Source: Dryocola sp036489025 (GTDB lineage Bacteria; Pseudomonadota; Gammaproteobacteria; Enterobacterales; Enterobacteriaceae). From it: a stretch of 64,000 nt of DNA. The translations under genes were made by a program, and so were the position numbers. Positions 27,259 to 38,600 of the stretch are shown one piece after another. Numbering within the stretch: the first letter of the stretch is position 1; every line of letters starts with the position of its first letter. The notes beneath the pieces are model-generated. The model had not been told where the DNA came from. It worked only from the letters and a program-made list of their open reading frames with translations, and searched no databases. Location: NCBI GenBank assembly GCA_036489025.1, contig DASXGN010000036.1:68450-132449 (forward strand), given 5' to 3'.

Positions 27259-29097
27259 TCAAAGGGCAAAGGCCACCGTCAGCCCGCTTCGGCGCTCCGT
27301 TCTCGTCATAATCGCCTTCTCCAACACCCGATCGTCAGCGTATAAAGACAGGCGCTTTCGCGCGCGGGTGATCGCCGTGTACACCAGTTCGCGCGTCACT
27401 ACCGGAGTGAACTGGTTCGGCAGCACCAGCGCCGCGTGCTCAAACTCCGATCCCTGAGACTTATGCACCGTCATGGCAAAGGCCGTGTCGTGCCCCGGCA
27501 GACGGCTTGGCTGAACGGATTTTACCGAGCCATCCGGCATCGAAAACCAGACGCGCAGACCTTCCCCTCTTTCCAGCGCAATGCCGATATCGCCGTTAAA
27601 CAGGCCCAGCGCGCTGTCGTTGCGGGAAATCATAATCGGGCGGCCGCTATACCAGCGCGAAGCGGCAGAGGCGGGCCTGGAAATAAGGCGCTTAAGGTTT
27701 AACGCCTGCTCAATACGCTCGTTCAGGCCGCTCACGCCGAACGGCCCTTCGCGCAGCGCGCACAGCATCTGGTAACGGCCAAACGCCGCCAGAATTTGCG
27801 CCGGCTCGGCCTGCTGACGCGTGAGATCCAAGTACTCGCGATAGCCTGACACCGCATCGGCGATCGTTGCCGCATAGTCTTCACCTTCGCGCAGCGGCCG
27901 TTTTGAAATATCGGTAAAACCTTTGCCAAATACGTTCTGAACACTCCGCACGTCGCTGGCGTTAACGGCATAGGCCAGCTGTCCGATTCCGGACTTGCTG
28001 TCGAAACGGTAGCTTTTTTGCAACAGGCACAGGCCGTCGCGCAGCACGCTGGCCTGTTCGCCTTCACCGGCGGGAATGGCGTAACCGGTCAGGCGGCTAA
28101 GCTCCTGCGCACGATCGGCAGAATAGCCAAGGGTGACGAAGTGGCAAATATCGCCGAGCACCGCCCCGGCCTCAACGGAGGCCAGCTGATCGCGATCGCC
28201 AAGGAAGATAACTCTGGCGTGTTCAGGCAGCGCATCAATCACCTTTGCCATCATCGGCAAATCAACCATCGACGCCTCGTCCACCACCAGCACGTCAAGA
28301 TGCAGCGGATTCCCGGCGTGATGGCGCAGCCGCTGGCTGTTCGGCTGAACGCCCAGCAGGCGGTGCAGAGTGCAGGCATCATCCGGCAATGCCTGTTTTT
28401 GTTTCTCGCTCAGCGGCAGGAGACGCAGCGCCGAACCCAGCGATTCGGTTAAACGCGCCGCGGCCTTGCCGGTGGGTGCAGCCAGCTGAATTCGCAGCGG
28501 CGTTTCGTCAGAAAGCTGAACCAGCGCCGCAAGAAGTTTAGCGACGGTAGTTGTCTTCCCGGTGCCAGGCCCGCCGGAAATCACAGATATTCTTCGGGTC
28601 AGCGCTACGGCCGCCGCCACTTTCTGCCAGTCGACATCGTCCGTGGGTTCAAAAAGATTGTTCAGCACGGCGGCAAGCTGCGGCTCCTCAAGCGGCAGCG
28701 GTCGATTTTTCTCCCCAAAAAACTGCGCCACGGCCTGCTCGTTTTGCCACATCCGGTTGAGATAAAGCCGGTCGCCAATCAGCTTCAACGGCGTGGCATC
28801 AACGTTCTCGCTCACCGCTGCAGAAGCCAGCAGCAAAGACTTCCAGTCGGTAATATCACCGACTGCGGTAAACAGCGCCTCCGCAAGCACGGGCTGCCGT
28901 CCGGCGAAACAATATTCCGGAGCCAGACGAGACAACGGCAGGCAAACGTGTCCTTCTCCCGCATCGTGACTAACCAGAGCCGCAGCCAGCATCACGGCCG
29001 GCTGTTCGTCACCGGCAATCATCATCGCAAACTGTGCGTCCAGCGCCCGGAGCCACTTCTGGTCAACGGCCTGCTGCAGTAGTTCGGACATTTTCAC
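27259..29097 (-). CDS. recD: Exodeoxyribonuclease V alpha subunit RecD
   Basis: 612 residues (E. coli 608). Superfamily 1B helicase moving 5'-3' in RecBCD. Walker A is GGPGTGKTTTVAKLL near residue 170, Walker B VLVVDEASMVDL near 270, and motif VI VYTAITRARKRLSLY near the end. The start overlaps the recB stop by four bases. Confidence 0.95.
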   Translation of the reverse strand: MKMSELLQQAVDQKWLRALDAQFAMMIAGDEQPAVMLAAALVSHDAGEGHVCLPLSRLAPEYCFAGRQPVLAEALFTAVGDITDWKSLLLASAAVSENVDATPLKLIGDRLYLNRMWQNEQAVAQFFGEKNRPLPLEEPQLAAVLNNLFEPTDDVDWQKVAAAVALTRRISVISGGPGTGKTTTVAKLLAALVQLSDETPLRIQLAAPTGKAAARLTESLGSALRLLPLSEKQKQALPDDACTLHRLLGVQPNSQRLRHHAGNPLHLDVLVVDEASMVDLPMMAKVIDALPEHARVIFLGDRDQLASVEAGAVLGDICHFVTLGYSADRAQELSRLTGYAIPAGEGEQASVLRDGLCLLQKSYRFDSKSGIGQLAYAVNASDVRSVQNVFGKGFTDISKRPLREGEDYAATIADAVSGYREYLDLTRQQAEPAQILAAFGRYQMLCALREGPFGVSGLNERIEQALNLKRLISRPASAASRWYSGRPIMISRNDSALGLFNGDIGIALERGEGLRVWFSMPDGSVKSVQPSRLPGHDTAFAMTVHKSQGSEFEHAALVLPNQFTPVVTRELVYTAITRARKRLSLYADDRVLEKAIMTRTERRSGLTVAFAL

Positions 29098-32000
29098 GAA
29101 TCGACCTCTTCCTTCACGCCGGCAAACAAAGCGTCCATTTTTGAAATTAATTCCGCATCAGGGCGCGTGGAAAAAATCCCCTGTGAAGAACCGTTGCCTT
29201 CCACGCCGCGCAGGAACAGATAAATCACGCCGCCAAAATGGCTGTCGTAGTCATAATCGCGAATACGATGGCGCAGGTAGCGGTGCAGCGCGAGGGTATA
29301 AAGCTGATATTGCAGATCGTAGCGATGGGACCGCATCGCGCCAGCCATCGCCTCGCGGGTGTAAGAGTCGCTCGCTTCCCCGAGCCAGTTCGATTTGTAA
29401 TCCAGCAGGTAATAGCGGCCCTGCCAGCGGAAAACGAGGTCAATAAATCCTTTAAGCATGCCGCGCACCTGACGGAAATCCAACGGTGGGCAGCCAGACG
29501 AAAGCGGATCATATTGACGAATAAGCTTGTCCAGCGCTTCGGCCTGTAAATCTGTATCGATAGGCAGATAGAACGCCAGCTCAACCTGCTTTTCTTTTGA
29601 TGTCAGCTGGTTAAGCGATACGCCGGTTTCGTTTAAAGGCGCGCGGAGCACCTCGCTCAGCCAGCTGCTGAGAACAGGCTGCCACTGTTCGCCAAATCCC
29701 TGCCCGCTGAGCTGCTCAGCCACCCAGCTATCGTCAATCGGCTGAGTAAAGTCGATCTCTTCAAACAGGCCGTGTAAAAACGTACCCGGCGCGGCCCCGC
29801 GTGGGAAAGTATGCGGCGTGAGTGATGGCTCACTTTGCTCTGGCTCGGCGCCTGCGCCGTCAACATCAAGGCGCGGCAGCAGATCCTGAGCAAGGGTGTG
29901 ACCATGCTGCTGCAGGCCGGAGTAGCTGGTGACCCGCCAGTTATCAGCCACCCGCCTTTGCATGGTGCGGGCGCTCAGCTCCGGCCGTTCGACAGCAGCA
30001 GGCTGCCACGGCTGCGTATCTTTTGGATGTAGCCTTTCCACGCTGATAGCTTCGCTGGATAACGCCTCGAGACAAGCCTGAAGCCCGGCGGCATCCTGCG
30101 CTTCGCCTTTTTGCAGAAGATAGCCCAGCGCGCCAAGATGTAAATCGCTCGCGCCTTTTTTGGCCCGCGTGCCGCGAAACAGCGGTGCAACGCCCAGGCT
30201 GCAATGCCAGACGGAACGCGTTAGCGCTACGTAGAGCAGGCGCAAATCCTCAGCCAGCCTTTCTTCTTCGGCAAGGCTGAGGCTTTCTTCACTATCGCTT
30301 AAATCGAGCAGGGCGGAAAAACTGGTGCGATCGTGATACAACCCGCTGCTTTGCGGGCGGAAATTAGCAATAAAAGGCAGCCAGACCAGCGGGTACTCAA
30401 GCCCTTTCGACTTGTGAATGGTGACCACCTGCACAAGGTGCCGGTCGCTCTCCAGCCGCAGCTGCTGGCTGGAAGCATTGCTGTTTGGCTCGGCGATTTG
30501 CTGTGCCAGCCAGCGAACCAGCGCATGCTCGCTGTCCGCCTTTGCGGCGGCTTCCTGCAACAGTTCGCTGATGTGCAAGATATCCGTTAATCGCCTTTCG
30601 CCGCCGGGCGTTGCCAGCAGATTCTCGGCAACCTGCCTCGCCGTCATCATCGCGCGCAGCATCGGCATCACTCCCCGGCGCAGCCAGATCTGGCGGTAGC
30701 CGCTGAACTCTTCCACCAGCTTATCCCAGGCCTCTTCGTCCTCGTTCAACGCTTCGATGCGCTTCGCATCCAGGCCTAAGGCGCTGGTCGCTACCGCGCT
30801 GCGCAGCGTTGATTCTATTTCCGGGGACAGCACCGCCTGAAGGATCCACAGCAGCTCCATGGCCTCCGGCGTGGCGAAAACTGAGTCACGGTTGGAAAGG
30901 TATACGGAAGGGATATTCAGCCCGCTCAGCGCCTCGCGAATAACGGCGGCTTCGCCGCGGCTGCGCACCAGAATGGTGATATCAGACGCCTGCACCGGAC
31001 GGGACTTTTCGCCCTCCCAAAGCAGCGCCTCTCCCCGGAGTCCTGCGGCCAGCCAGTCGCGAATTTGCTGGGCGCACTGCATCGCCATCGCCTGTTGGTA
31101 ATCACTTACACCGCAGCCATCGCCCGGCTGGAGCCAGAGCGACATGGCGGCCAGCGTCTTGTTCTTCACGGTAAACCGCAGCCCGCTGTTTTTAGGCGCT
31201 GATTTCACCGACAGGAAAGGTATCTCACGGAAGAGAAATGGATTTTCGACCTGGCTGAACAACGTATTCACGCTGTTAATCATCGTCGGAGACGAGCGCC
31301 AGTTAGTGTCCAGCGTATAGTGATCGCTTACTTCACGACGCGCCTTCATGTAGGTGAAGATATCCGCCCCGCGGAAGGCATAAATCGCCTGTTTCGGGTC
31401 GCCAATCAGCAGCAGCGCGGTTTCCGGCTGGTTGATATACAGGCGGCTAAAGATGCGGTACTGCTGCGGATCGGTATCCTGGAATTCATCGATCATGGCC
31501 ACCGGGAAGCGGCCTCGAATAGCGGCGGCCAGGGCTTCGCCGCCCGATAAACGCAGAGCCTCGTCGAGTCGGCTGAGCATATCGTCAAAGCCCAGCTCCC
31601 CGCGGCGGCGTTTCTCCTGCTGCACGATGTAACGAATCTCCGCCATGGCTCGGGCAATCACAAGGTCGCGCAGCGTGAGTGGCTCCGCCAGCAGCGCCGC
31701 TATTTCGCTGAATACAGGATGGCGTGGCGGTTCGCCTTTTTTGGTTTTCTCATCGAGCGTCGCCTGCGAAAAACGGCTCAGCGCATCAGGAAGCTGATAG
31801 CTGTTTGTGGGCGTCTGCGCCCACTCGCCAACGATATTCAGCCAGTTGGGCAGATTTTTGCTGCTGTAGCTGCGCCTGTCGACGCCAGACCGATCGATAA
31901 TAGCCGGCAGTTCCTCCGCAGCGGCAAGCCAGCCGTTCTTCACCCGATCGATTGCGGCGACAATCTTCTCATGCCTTGCTATCAGCGTTTCGTTATCCGA

Positions 32001-32636
32001 CGGAGGCAGCTTGAGTTCAGGCTTCTCGCCCTGTAGCCAACTATTTATGTCGCGCAGCAACTCATCCGGACCAGACCATTGCTCGCTCATGGCCTGCGCC
32101 ACGGGCTTGGGTAACGGATAACAGTGACGGCGCCAGAAGTCAGCGCAGGCGTGGCGACGCAGCAGAGATTCATCTTCAATCAGCTGCTGTTCAAACAGCA
32201 TCCCGGACTCAAAGGCGTTCAGGCTTAGCATCCGCTGGCAGAAACCGTGGATGGTAAAAATTGCCGCCTCGTCCATCTGCTGTTCAGCCAGTAGCAGAAG
32301 CTGAGCGGCCTGATGCCGATCGGGGATTTGCGCCAGCAGGCGCGTGAGAAGAGGATTTTCAGTACGATTACGTACGCAGGCGATACGCAGTTCGTGGATA
32401 TTGGCGCGTATACGACCGCGAAGTTCTTCCGTGGCCGCCTCGGTGAAGGTTACGACCAGCAGTTCTTCCACGCCAAGCGGGCGGGGGAAAGCAGCGTTTC
32501 CCCCTAGCCCTAACAGCAACCGTAAATAAAGCGCCGCTATAGTGAACGTTTTCCCGGTACCGGCAGAGGCTTCAATCAGTCGCTCACCTTTAAGGGGCAA
32601 GCTTAGTGGATCAAGGGGCTGAGCGGTGGCGGTCAT
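29094..32636 (-). CDS. recB: Exodeoxyribonuclease V beta subunit RecB
   Basis: 1180 residues, exactly the E. coli length. UvrD-type 3'-5' helicase with Walker A EASAGTGKTFTIAALYL near residue 23 and motif II MIDEFQDTDPQQYRIF near 390. The C-terminal nuclease domain has GMLKGFIDLVF and LLDYKSNWLG, with the metal-binding Asp and catalytic Lys near 1080. It lies 11 bases after ptrA. Confidence 0.96.
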   Translation of the reverse strand: MTATAQPLDPLSLPLKGERLIEASAGTGKTFTIAALYLRLLLGLGGNAAFPRPLGVEELLVVTFTEAATEELRGRIRANIHELRIACVRNRTENPLLTRLLAQIPDRHQAAQLLLLAEQQMDEAAIFTIHGFCQRMLSLNAFESGMLFEQQLIEDESLLRRHACADFWRRHCYPLPKPVAQAMSEQWSGPDELLRDINSWLQGEKPELKLPPSDNETLIARHEKIVAAIDRVKNGWLAAAEELPAIIDRSGVDRRSYSSKNLPNWLNIVGEWAQTPTNSYQLPDALSRFSQATLDEKTKKGEPPRHPVFSEIAALLAEPLTLRDLVIARAMAEIRYIVQQEKRRRGELGFDDMLSRLDEALRLSGGEALAAAIRGRFPVAMIDEFQDTDPQQYRIFSRLYINQPETALLLIGDPKQAIYAFRGADIFTYMKARREVSDHYTLDTNWRSSPTMINSVNTLFSQVENPFLFREIPFLSVKSAPKNSGLRFTVKNKTLAAMSLWLQPGDGCGVSDYQQAMAMQCAQQIRDWLAAGLRGEALLWEGEKSRPVQASDITILVRSRGEAAVIREALSGLNIPSVYLSNRDSVFATPEAMELLWILQAVLSPEIESTLRSAVATSALGLDAKRIEALNEDEEAWDKLVEEFSGYRQIWLRRGVMPMLRAMMTARQVAENLLATPGGERRLTDILHISELLQEAAAKADSEHALVRWLAQQIAEPNSNASSQQLRLESDRHLVQVVTIHKSKGLEYPLVWLPFIANFRPQSSGLYHDRTSFSALLDLSDSEESLSLAEEERLAEDLRLLYVALTRSVWHCSLGVAPLFRGTRAKKGASDLHLGALGYLLQKGEAQDAAGLQACLEALSSEAISVERLHPKDTQPWQPAAVERPELSARTMQRRVADNWRVTSYSGLQQHGHTLAQDLLPRLDVDGAGAEPEQSEPSLTPHTFPRGAAPGTFLHGLFEEIDFTQPIDDSWVAEQLSGQGFGEQWQPVLSSWLSEVLRAPLNETGVSLNQLTSKEKQVELAFYLPIDTDLQAEALDKLIRQYDPLSSGCPPLDFRQVRGMLKGFIDLVFRWQGRYYLLDYKSNWLGEASDSYTREAMAGAMRSHRYDLQYQLYTLALHRYLRHRIRDYDYDSHFGGVIYLFLRGVEGNGSSQGIFSTRPDAELISKMDALFAGVKEEVDS

Positions 32637-32647
32637 TGTTTCTCACT

Positions 32648-35533
32648 TTATTTGGCGTCGATAAGCGGCAGCGTCTGTTGCAGACTGCTGACTTCCTCCC
32701 AGGTTTTCCACCCTTTCGGCCTGGCGTATTCCTCTTTGCCATTATGGCTACCGGAAATCTGCGACAGCACGGCGGCGCCCTGCGGCTCAATAACCGCCTG
32801 ATGGAAGAAATCAGCCAGCTTTTGCGGAGTCAGCTTTTTAATTTCGGCGACTACTTTATCACGCGAATCAAAGTCCAGGTTTCCACGGTCGAAATCTTTG
32901 CTCAGCTGTGAAGCTTCCTGAGACAGCGTCTGCGGGGCCTGCATCATCTCGTTGATGATGCCCTGCTGCATTTGGGCAAATTCATCCGCGCTCATGCTGC
33001 GCAGCTTTTGCTCCGCCGTCGGGTAGAATGCTTTGAAGCGTTGATAGAGGTACGCTGGCTGCTTGTCGCTGCTTTGCAACAGGAAGCCTACGCCCCACTG
33101 GCGGCCAACGGACATCGGGAACGCAAAGACGGCATAGCCAAGCTGCTCCTGGGTACGAAGCTGGTTATAGAACCACGGCTGAATGATTTGCCCAAGCATC
33201 GAGCTGTAGGCGGAACTGACCGTTTCATCATAACCTTTTGGCACATACACGGCGGCCAAAGCCGAGTCCGTGCTGCTGCCCGCTTTTTCAAACATTGCCA
33301 GCGTTTGTTTATCTACCAGCACGTCTTTATTGCGGCACCATTCGTTACCCTGACTCGCCAACTGGCTTTGAATCTGGTGCGCCATGGTTTTCGCCCGATC
33401 CGGGGCCATATTACCCAACACCAGAAACTCGGGTTTGCCGTTATTCTTTAACGCATCGCGATAAGCAATGACGTCTTTCAGCGTTAACTCGGGCAGCAGC
33501 GCACGGCGTTCATCCCGCTGGAAGTAAGGCACCTGAGACACCATCTGGACAGGCATAATCGCCTGGTCGTAGGCTTTCCCCTTCTCCGCCGAATCCATCA
33601 TTTGCGCATACCAGGATTTGGCCTGTTCCAGCTGCTCCTGAGTTGGCGTGTAGGAGAAATATCCTTTTAAAAGAGCTTCAAAAAGCTGCGGCAGATGCTG
33701 AGTGTAGCCGTTGGCGTTAACCATCAGCCCGCTGTTGGCATTGGTGGAGAAGCTGATTCCCCCAACCGCCGCCTGATTGCTCAACTCATCCAGCGCGATA
33801 CCCGCCAGGTAGTCATTAATCGCAAACAGAACCTGATTTTTTGCGCTGTCCATCGCCTGCGGGTTGCGCAGAACCATGGTGACGTCAGTCTTTGGCTCGT
33901 TGGCGAAATACTTGCTCGGCATATAGAGCACGCGCAGTCCCGGCTCCTTCACCAGCAGCTGCGGACGATCGTAGGTTTTCTCTGGCTTAATCAGCGAGAA
34001 ATCATCCGGAATATAGGGGTTCAGCTGCGGCAATGTCAGATTAATCGCCGCGGCTTTTTGCTGCCAGTCAGTGAAGGTCTGCTGGCTGATTTTATCGACC
34101 TGATAAGGAGCATCAACAAAATACGCGGTCTTATTGTGCGGCTCTTTCGGGCTGATATACCAGATGCGGGCGTTTTGCGGCGTCATCATCTCCAGGCGAG
34201 ATTTAATGGCCGCCGGATCGTACTGGTCAGCAATGTTCACCGCATCAAGGGTATGGGCTACCGGAACACGCAGCATGGTGTCGGCCAGCCACTCAACGTA
34301 ATCCATATCTCGGGTAATGGACGGATAGCGAAAATCCAGATCCAGCACGTGCGCCAGCTCGTCAAAATAGCGCTTGTCCACGCCGTTTTGCCGCAGGTTA
34401 TTTAGATAGCTGAAGATAGCTGCAACAATCTCATCTCGCTGAGCCAGGCCTTTATCCGTCAGGGACACAGAAATAGCGAAGACGCCGCTGTTACCGTTGA
34501 TGAGCGGATCGGAATCGGCGCGAATGCTGTCGGCCAGCCCTTGCTTTTGCAGCCAGTCGGAGAGGGTATTGTCGCTGCGATTGCCAATCAGATAGCCAAT
34601 CAGCTCGTCGGTTTTACTGCGGAATTTATCGCTGTTGTTATCAATGCGGAACTCCACGCGCAGCACTTTGCGCGGCAGAGCCGGCACGTAGTGAATGATG
34701 ATGCCTTTCTGTGCGTCAGTGACCACCGGCACGGTAATCACCGGTTTCTCTATATTCTTATTCGGCACGCGTCCGTAGGTAGCCACCGCAATTTTTGCCA
34801 GCTCGGGGAGCGGTTTGTTGCTGTAGATAACGGCTTTCATCAGGTTGGCGGAATAATACTGGTTGCGGAACGCCACCAGCGCATCGAGCAGTTTGCTGCC
34901 GGGTTTGTCACGCAGCGTTTCAAGGTTGCCGCCGGAAAAACGCGAGCCAGGGTGCGCAGGGTTCAGCGTTTCGGCACTCACCTGCGCCATGCGCATCCCA
35001 TCACGAGCGCGAGCTAAAGTCAGCTCGGCATTGACCGCATTGCGTTCACGCCCGGCATATTCCGGGGCAAGGTTTGGTTCAGCAATAGCATCGGCTAAGC
35101 GATCGACGGCACCAGAGAGGGCGTCATTTTCGACTTCCATATAGTAAGCGGTGCGATAGGTTGCGGTGCTGGCGTTGTGGCTGCCGCCGTGCTTTTTAAG
35201 ATATTCAGACAGGCTGTCCGGCTCCGGATATTTCTTCGAGCCCATCAGCGTCATATGTTCAAGGTAGTGTGCCAGACCGAGATGATTATCAGGATCTTCG
35301 AGAGAACCCACCGGCACGACCAAAGCGGATAAAGATTTTACCGCCTGCGGGTCGGAGACCAGCAGCACGGTCATCCCATTATCAAGGCGAATAGCCTGGT
35401 ACTGGCGATTATCTTTATCACTTTTACGGATAGTTTCCTGGAGGGGCTGCCAGCCCGTGTCTGCCTGACTTAATGGTGCCCAGAGAGCAGCTAACAAGAA
35501 AAGCGGTTTAAACCAGGTGCTGCATTTAGGCAT
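32648..35533 (-). CDS. ptrA: Protease III (pitrilysin) PtrA
   Basis: 961 residues (E. coli 962). Periplasmic M16 zinc protease that degrades small peptides such as insulin fragments. Signal peptide of about 24 residues ending in SQAD, inverted zinc motif HYLEH near residue 88, downstream glutamate in ENDALSGAVDRLADAI, and the inactive C-terminal M16 half. It lies between recC and recB, as in E. coli. Confidence 0.95.
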   Translation of the reverse strand: MPKCSTWFKPLFLLAALWAPLSQADTGWQPLQETIRKSDKDNRQYQAIRLDNGMTVLLVSDPQAVKSLSALVVPVGSLEDPDNHLGLAHYLEHMTLMGSKKYPEPDSLSEYLKKHGGSHNASTATYRTAYYMEVENDALSGAVDRLADAIAEPNLAPEYAGRERNAVNAELTLARARDGMRMAQVSAETLNPAHPGSRFSGGNLETLRDKPGSKLLDALVAFRNQYYSANLMKAVIYSNKPLPELAKIAVATYGRVPNKNIEKPVITVPVVTDAQKGIIIHYVPALPRKVLRVEFRIDNNSDKFRSKTDELIGYLIGNRSDNTLSDWLQKQGLADSIRADSDPLINGNSGVFAISVSLTDKGLAQRDEIVAAIFSYLNNLRQNGVDKRYFDELAHVLDLDFRYPSITRDMDYVEWLADTMLRVPVAHTLDAVNIADQYDPAAIKSRLEMMTPQNARIWYISPKEPHNKTAYFVDAPYQVDKISQQTFTDWQQKAAAINLTLPQLNPYIPDDFSLIKPEKTYDRPQLLVKEPGLRVLYMPSKYFANEPKTDVTMVLRNPQAMDSAKNQVLFAINDYLAGIALDELSNQAAVGGISFSTNANSGLMVNANGYTQHLPQLFEALLKGYFSYTPTQEQLEQAKSWYAQMMDSAEKGKAYDQAIMPVQMVSQVPYFQRDERRALLPELTLKDVIAYRDALKNNGKPEFLVLGNMAPDRAKTMAHQIQSQLASQGNEWCRNKDVLVDKQTLAMFEKAGSSTDSALAAVYVPKGYDETVSSAYSSMLGQIIQPWFYNQLRTQEQLGYAVFAFPMSVGRQWGVGFLLQSSDKQPAYLYQRFKAFYPTAEQKLRSMSADEFAQMQQGIINEMMQAPQTLSQEASQLSKDFDRGNLDFDSRDKVVAEIKKLTPQKLADFFHQAVIEPQGAAVLSQISGSHNGKEEYARPKGWKTWEEVSSLQQTLPLIDAK

Positions 35534-35683
35534 TCACGAACCTCATCATCACAAAACTTACTAACTCACTCATCATTAACAACTTTTCAATTATGACACT
35601 GACGCAGCTGTTACTTTTTCGCCGATCCTGAGCAAGATGCGCATCATAGATGAACTCACCGAATCGTGCAATTTTTATACAGT

Positions 35684-38600
35684 TTATTTAGAACCATTAA
35701 AACGAAACAGCGGCAGAAGATAGCGTTCAGCCTCGCCAATTACGGCCTCGTAGTAGTCGTTATCTAATGTGCGATACAAGCGTTGAAGCCAGACGTCAGC
35801 CCCTTCGCCCGCAACCATTTGGTTGCCTTCCCATGCCGCCAGCAGCTTGTTTTTTGCCTTCAGCTGCGTTTGCTCATCCCATAAAATGACATCATTCGCC
35901 GGGTCGTAACAGGCCTTTATCCACGCCCCACCACTATTGGGGAGTAACAGGAGCGGCTGGCACATGCCTTTCCTGTAACCGTCAATAAGCTGCTGCAGAT
36001 AACCTTTAGCCTGTTCAGAATCCAGAGCGGGGAAATTCCACTCTGAGGCTTTCCGCCCATACATACGGCTACTGCCTTCACCTCCAATAGCGCACCAGAC
36101 CACATGCTCCACCCAGAGAGACATGCCGTGAGCTACGTTCAGCACGGAAGGGCGCCAGCGCAGCAGGCCATCGTTCTGCACATCAGACAGCCACCCCACC
36201 AGCCTTGTTCCCGACAGGGTTAAATCAACCTCAACGCTTGTGCCATTTTGCCGCTCAGCTATCACTTTTGCCGACAGCTCTTGCATTTCTGCTAACTGAT
36301 CTTCCCAAACAATTTCACCGAACGCGCCGTATGGCAGTGAACCCGCAGCCCGATAACGGCGGAAAAGCTGCTGCGCGTCATCCCCGGCAACCAGTGCGTT
36401 GAGAAGTTGCTGATTCATCTGGAAACGTTCAAGGCTGTCGAGAGTAAAAGGTTCCGCGTCCGGCAGATCGGTCTCTTCCAGCCAGAAATTTATCCCCAGA
36501 CGGAGCTGGAAGAAGGCCCGAACAGGATGACGCCAGAAGCGCTGAAGCTTCTCCAGCGTCAGTTCGTCCTCGCCTTTATCCTCCAGAACCTGAATAAATG
36601 GCACATGGGCTTCGCCCTGCTCGCTGGCAGCTGGCAGCCATTCGCTGGCATAGCTCTGCCCCAGCGTTTCAGGCACAAAATTACTCGCATCAAACGGCGT
36701 GCGGCTGTGCTGGTAAATCAGATGGGCTTTCACCGCTTCCCCGCTTTCATCGCAGGTGCGGTCGGTATCTTCCGGCAGGCAGTGGCTTTGTGCTATGTAA
36801 TCCAGGAGCTCTTCTACCAGCACGGAAGGATAGCGCCTGCTATTATCCTGGATCGAGCGGCCAATATAGCTGATATAGAAGCGCTGCTGGGCCGAGTTTA
36901 GGGCTTCAAGGAACAGGTAGCGATCGTCGTCTCTGCGGCTTCGATCGCCGCGCTGAGGTTTCTGGCTCATCAGATCAAACCCAAGCGGTGCAAGCGTGCG
37001 CGGATAAACACCGTCGTTCATACCCAGCAGGCAGACAACTTTAAAGGGAATAGAGCGCATGGGCATCAGGGTACAGAAGTTAACCGGACCTGCCAGGAAG
37101 CGCTGGCTAATACGCTCCTGATCGAGACGCTGGGCCAGTTCGTCATGCAAGAGCGTAAGTGGTACAGGCTGCTGGTAATGCGCGTCCAGCCCGTGTTTAA
37201 GCATCTCCTGCCACTGCTTTTCAATCAGCGCCAGCGCCGCTTCGGTATCCTGATCCGGAAGGAAGAAGCAGGCGAGCATTTCACGGCACACCGGCACCCA
37301 CTCTTCTAGCGGCCTGTCTACCGAGAGCGCCAAACGCCAGCGATTAAGCTGCATTAACAGCTCTGCCAGTTGACCGACAAGCTCGGCTATCAGGCCGCTG
37401 GATTCATCATAAGGCAGAACGGATTGCCACTCTCCCGCCTTGCTGTCCATGGCATAGCCCAGCAGCATTCTGGTTAAGCCGAAACGCCAGGTATGCTGCC
37501 CGGTAGCCGGGAGATCAAATTCGCGTACGTTATCGTCGTCGATTCCCCAGCGCACGCCTGACTCGTTCACCCACTGCCGTAGATAGCGCAGCCCCTCTTC
37601 GTTAATGGCGAATCTTGCCGCCAGCGCCGGTACTTCAAGCAGTGCCAGCACATCCTCAGCCATAAAGCGGCTGCCGGGCAAAGTTAACAGCGAGATAAAT
37701 GCCTGCAGCGCAGGGTGCGCCTGGCTGGCACGCCGATCGGAAATAGCAAACGGAAGCCAGCGATCCGCTGCGGCGTTGCCAAAAACGGCCTGAATAAACG
37801 GGCTGTAGCTGTCGATATCGGCCACCATCACGATAATATCGCGCGGTGTAAGCGTAGGGTCGGCTTCCAGCATAGCCAGCAGCCGATCGTGAAGCACTTC
37901 GACTTCGCGCTGAGGGCTATGGCATTCGTGAAAAGTGATGGAACGATCGTTTGCTGCCAGCGTTTTTTTGCCGTGACTGTGCAAGTAATCCTCTTCCGTC
38001 AGGCCTGTTACGGCATTGTTCTGCAGCTCCAGAAGATCGTATTGCAGACTGTGCAGCAGGTTGTCCGGCTCGATATCAACAAAGACGTCAATCTCTTCAA
38101 ACTGCTCAAGTTCGGCAAGCAAAAAGGTGTAGTCCCGGCCCAACTTTCCCCATGATGCCAGCATCGGGTTGCCCACATCCTGCTCGCCTTCAGCATTAAA
38201 TAGTGCCGGTGCAGATTGATTATCTTTGAACAGCGGCAAAGTGCTTTCGGCCTGATAGTGGCTGCGGCGGCGACGGCTCATTAAACGAGCCAGCCAGGAA
38301 GGATCTTTAATATCGCCCCAGTAGTAGCGGCATGGGTTGGTAAACAGCAGGTGAACGTCTATGTGCTTGCCCAGGGCCTGAAGGGCCTGGAGGTATACCG
38401 GCGGCAAGGCAGAGATACCGCAGATAAAAACGCGCGGAGGCAAACCAGCCGGGCATTCATCGCGATTCTCAAGCTCGCTGATAAAACGCTGATACAAATT
38501 GGCGCGGTGCCATTCCGGCTGCTCAAGCTCGCGGGTATGCTGAACCAAAGCTGCCCAAAGCGGTGCCTGCCATAGCTGTGCCTCACCGGCGTTATCCACC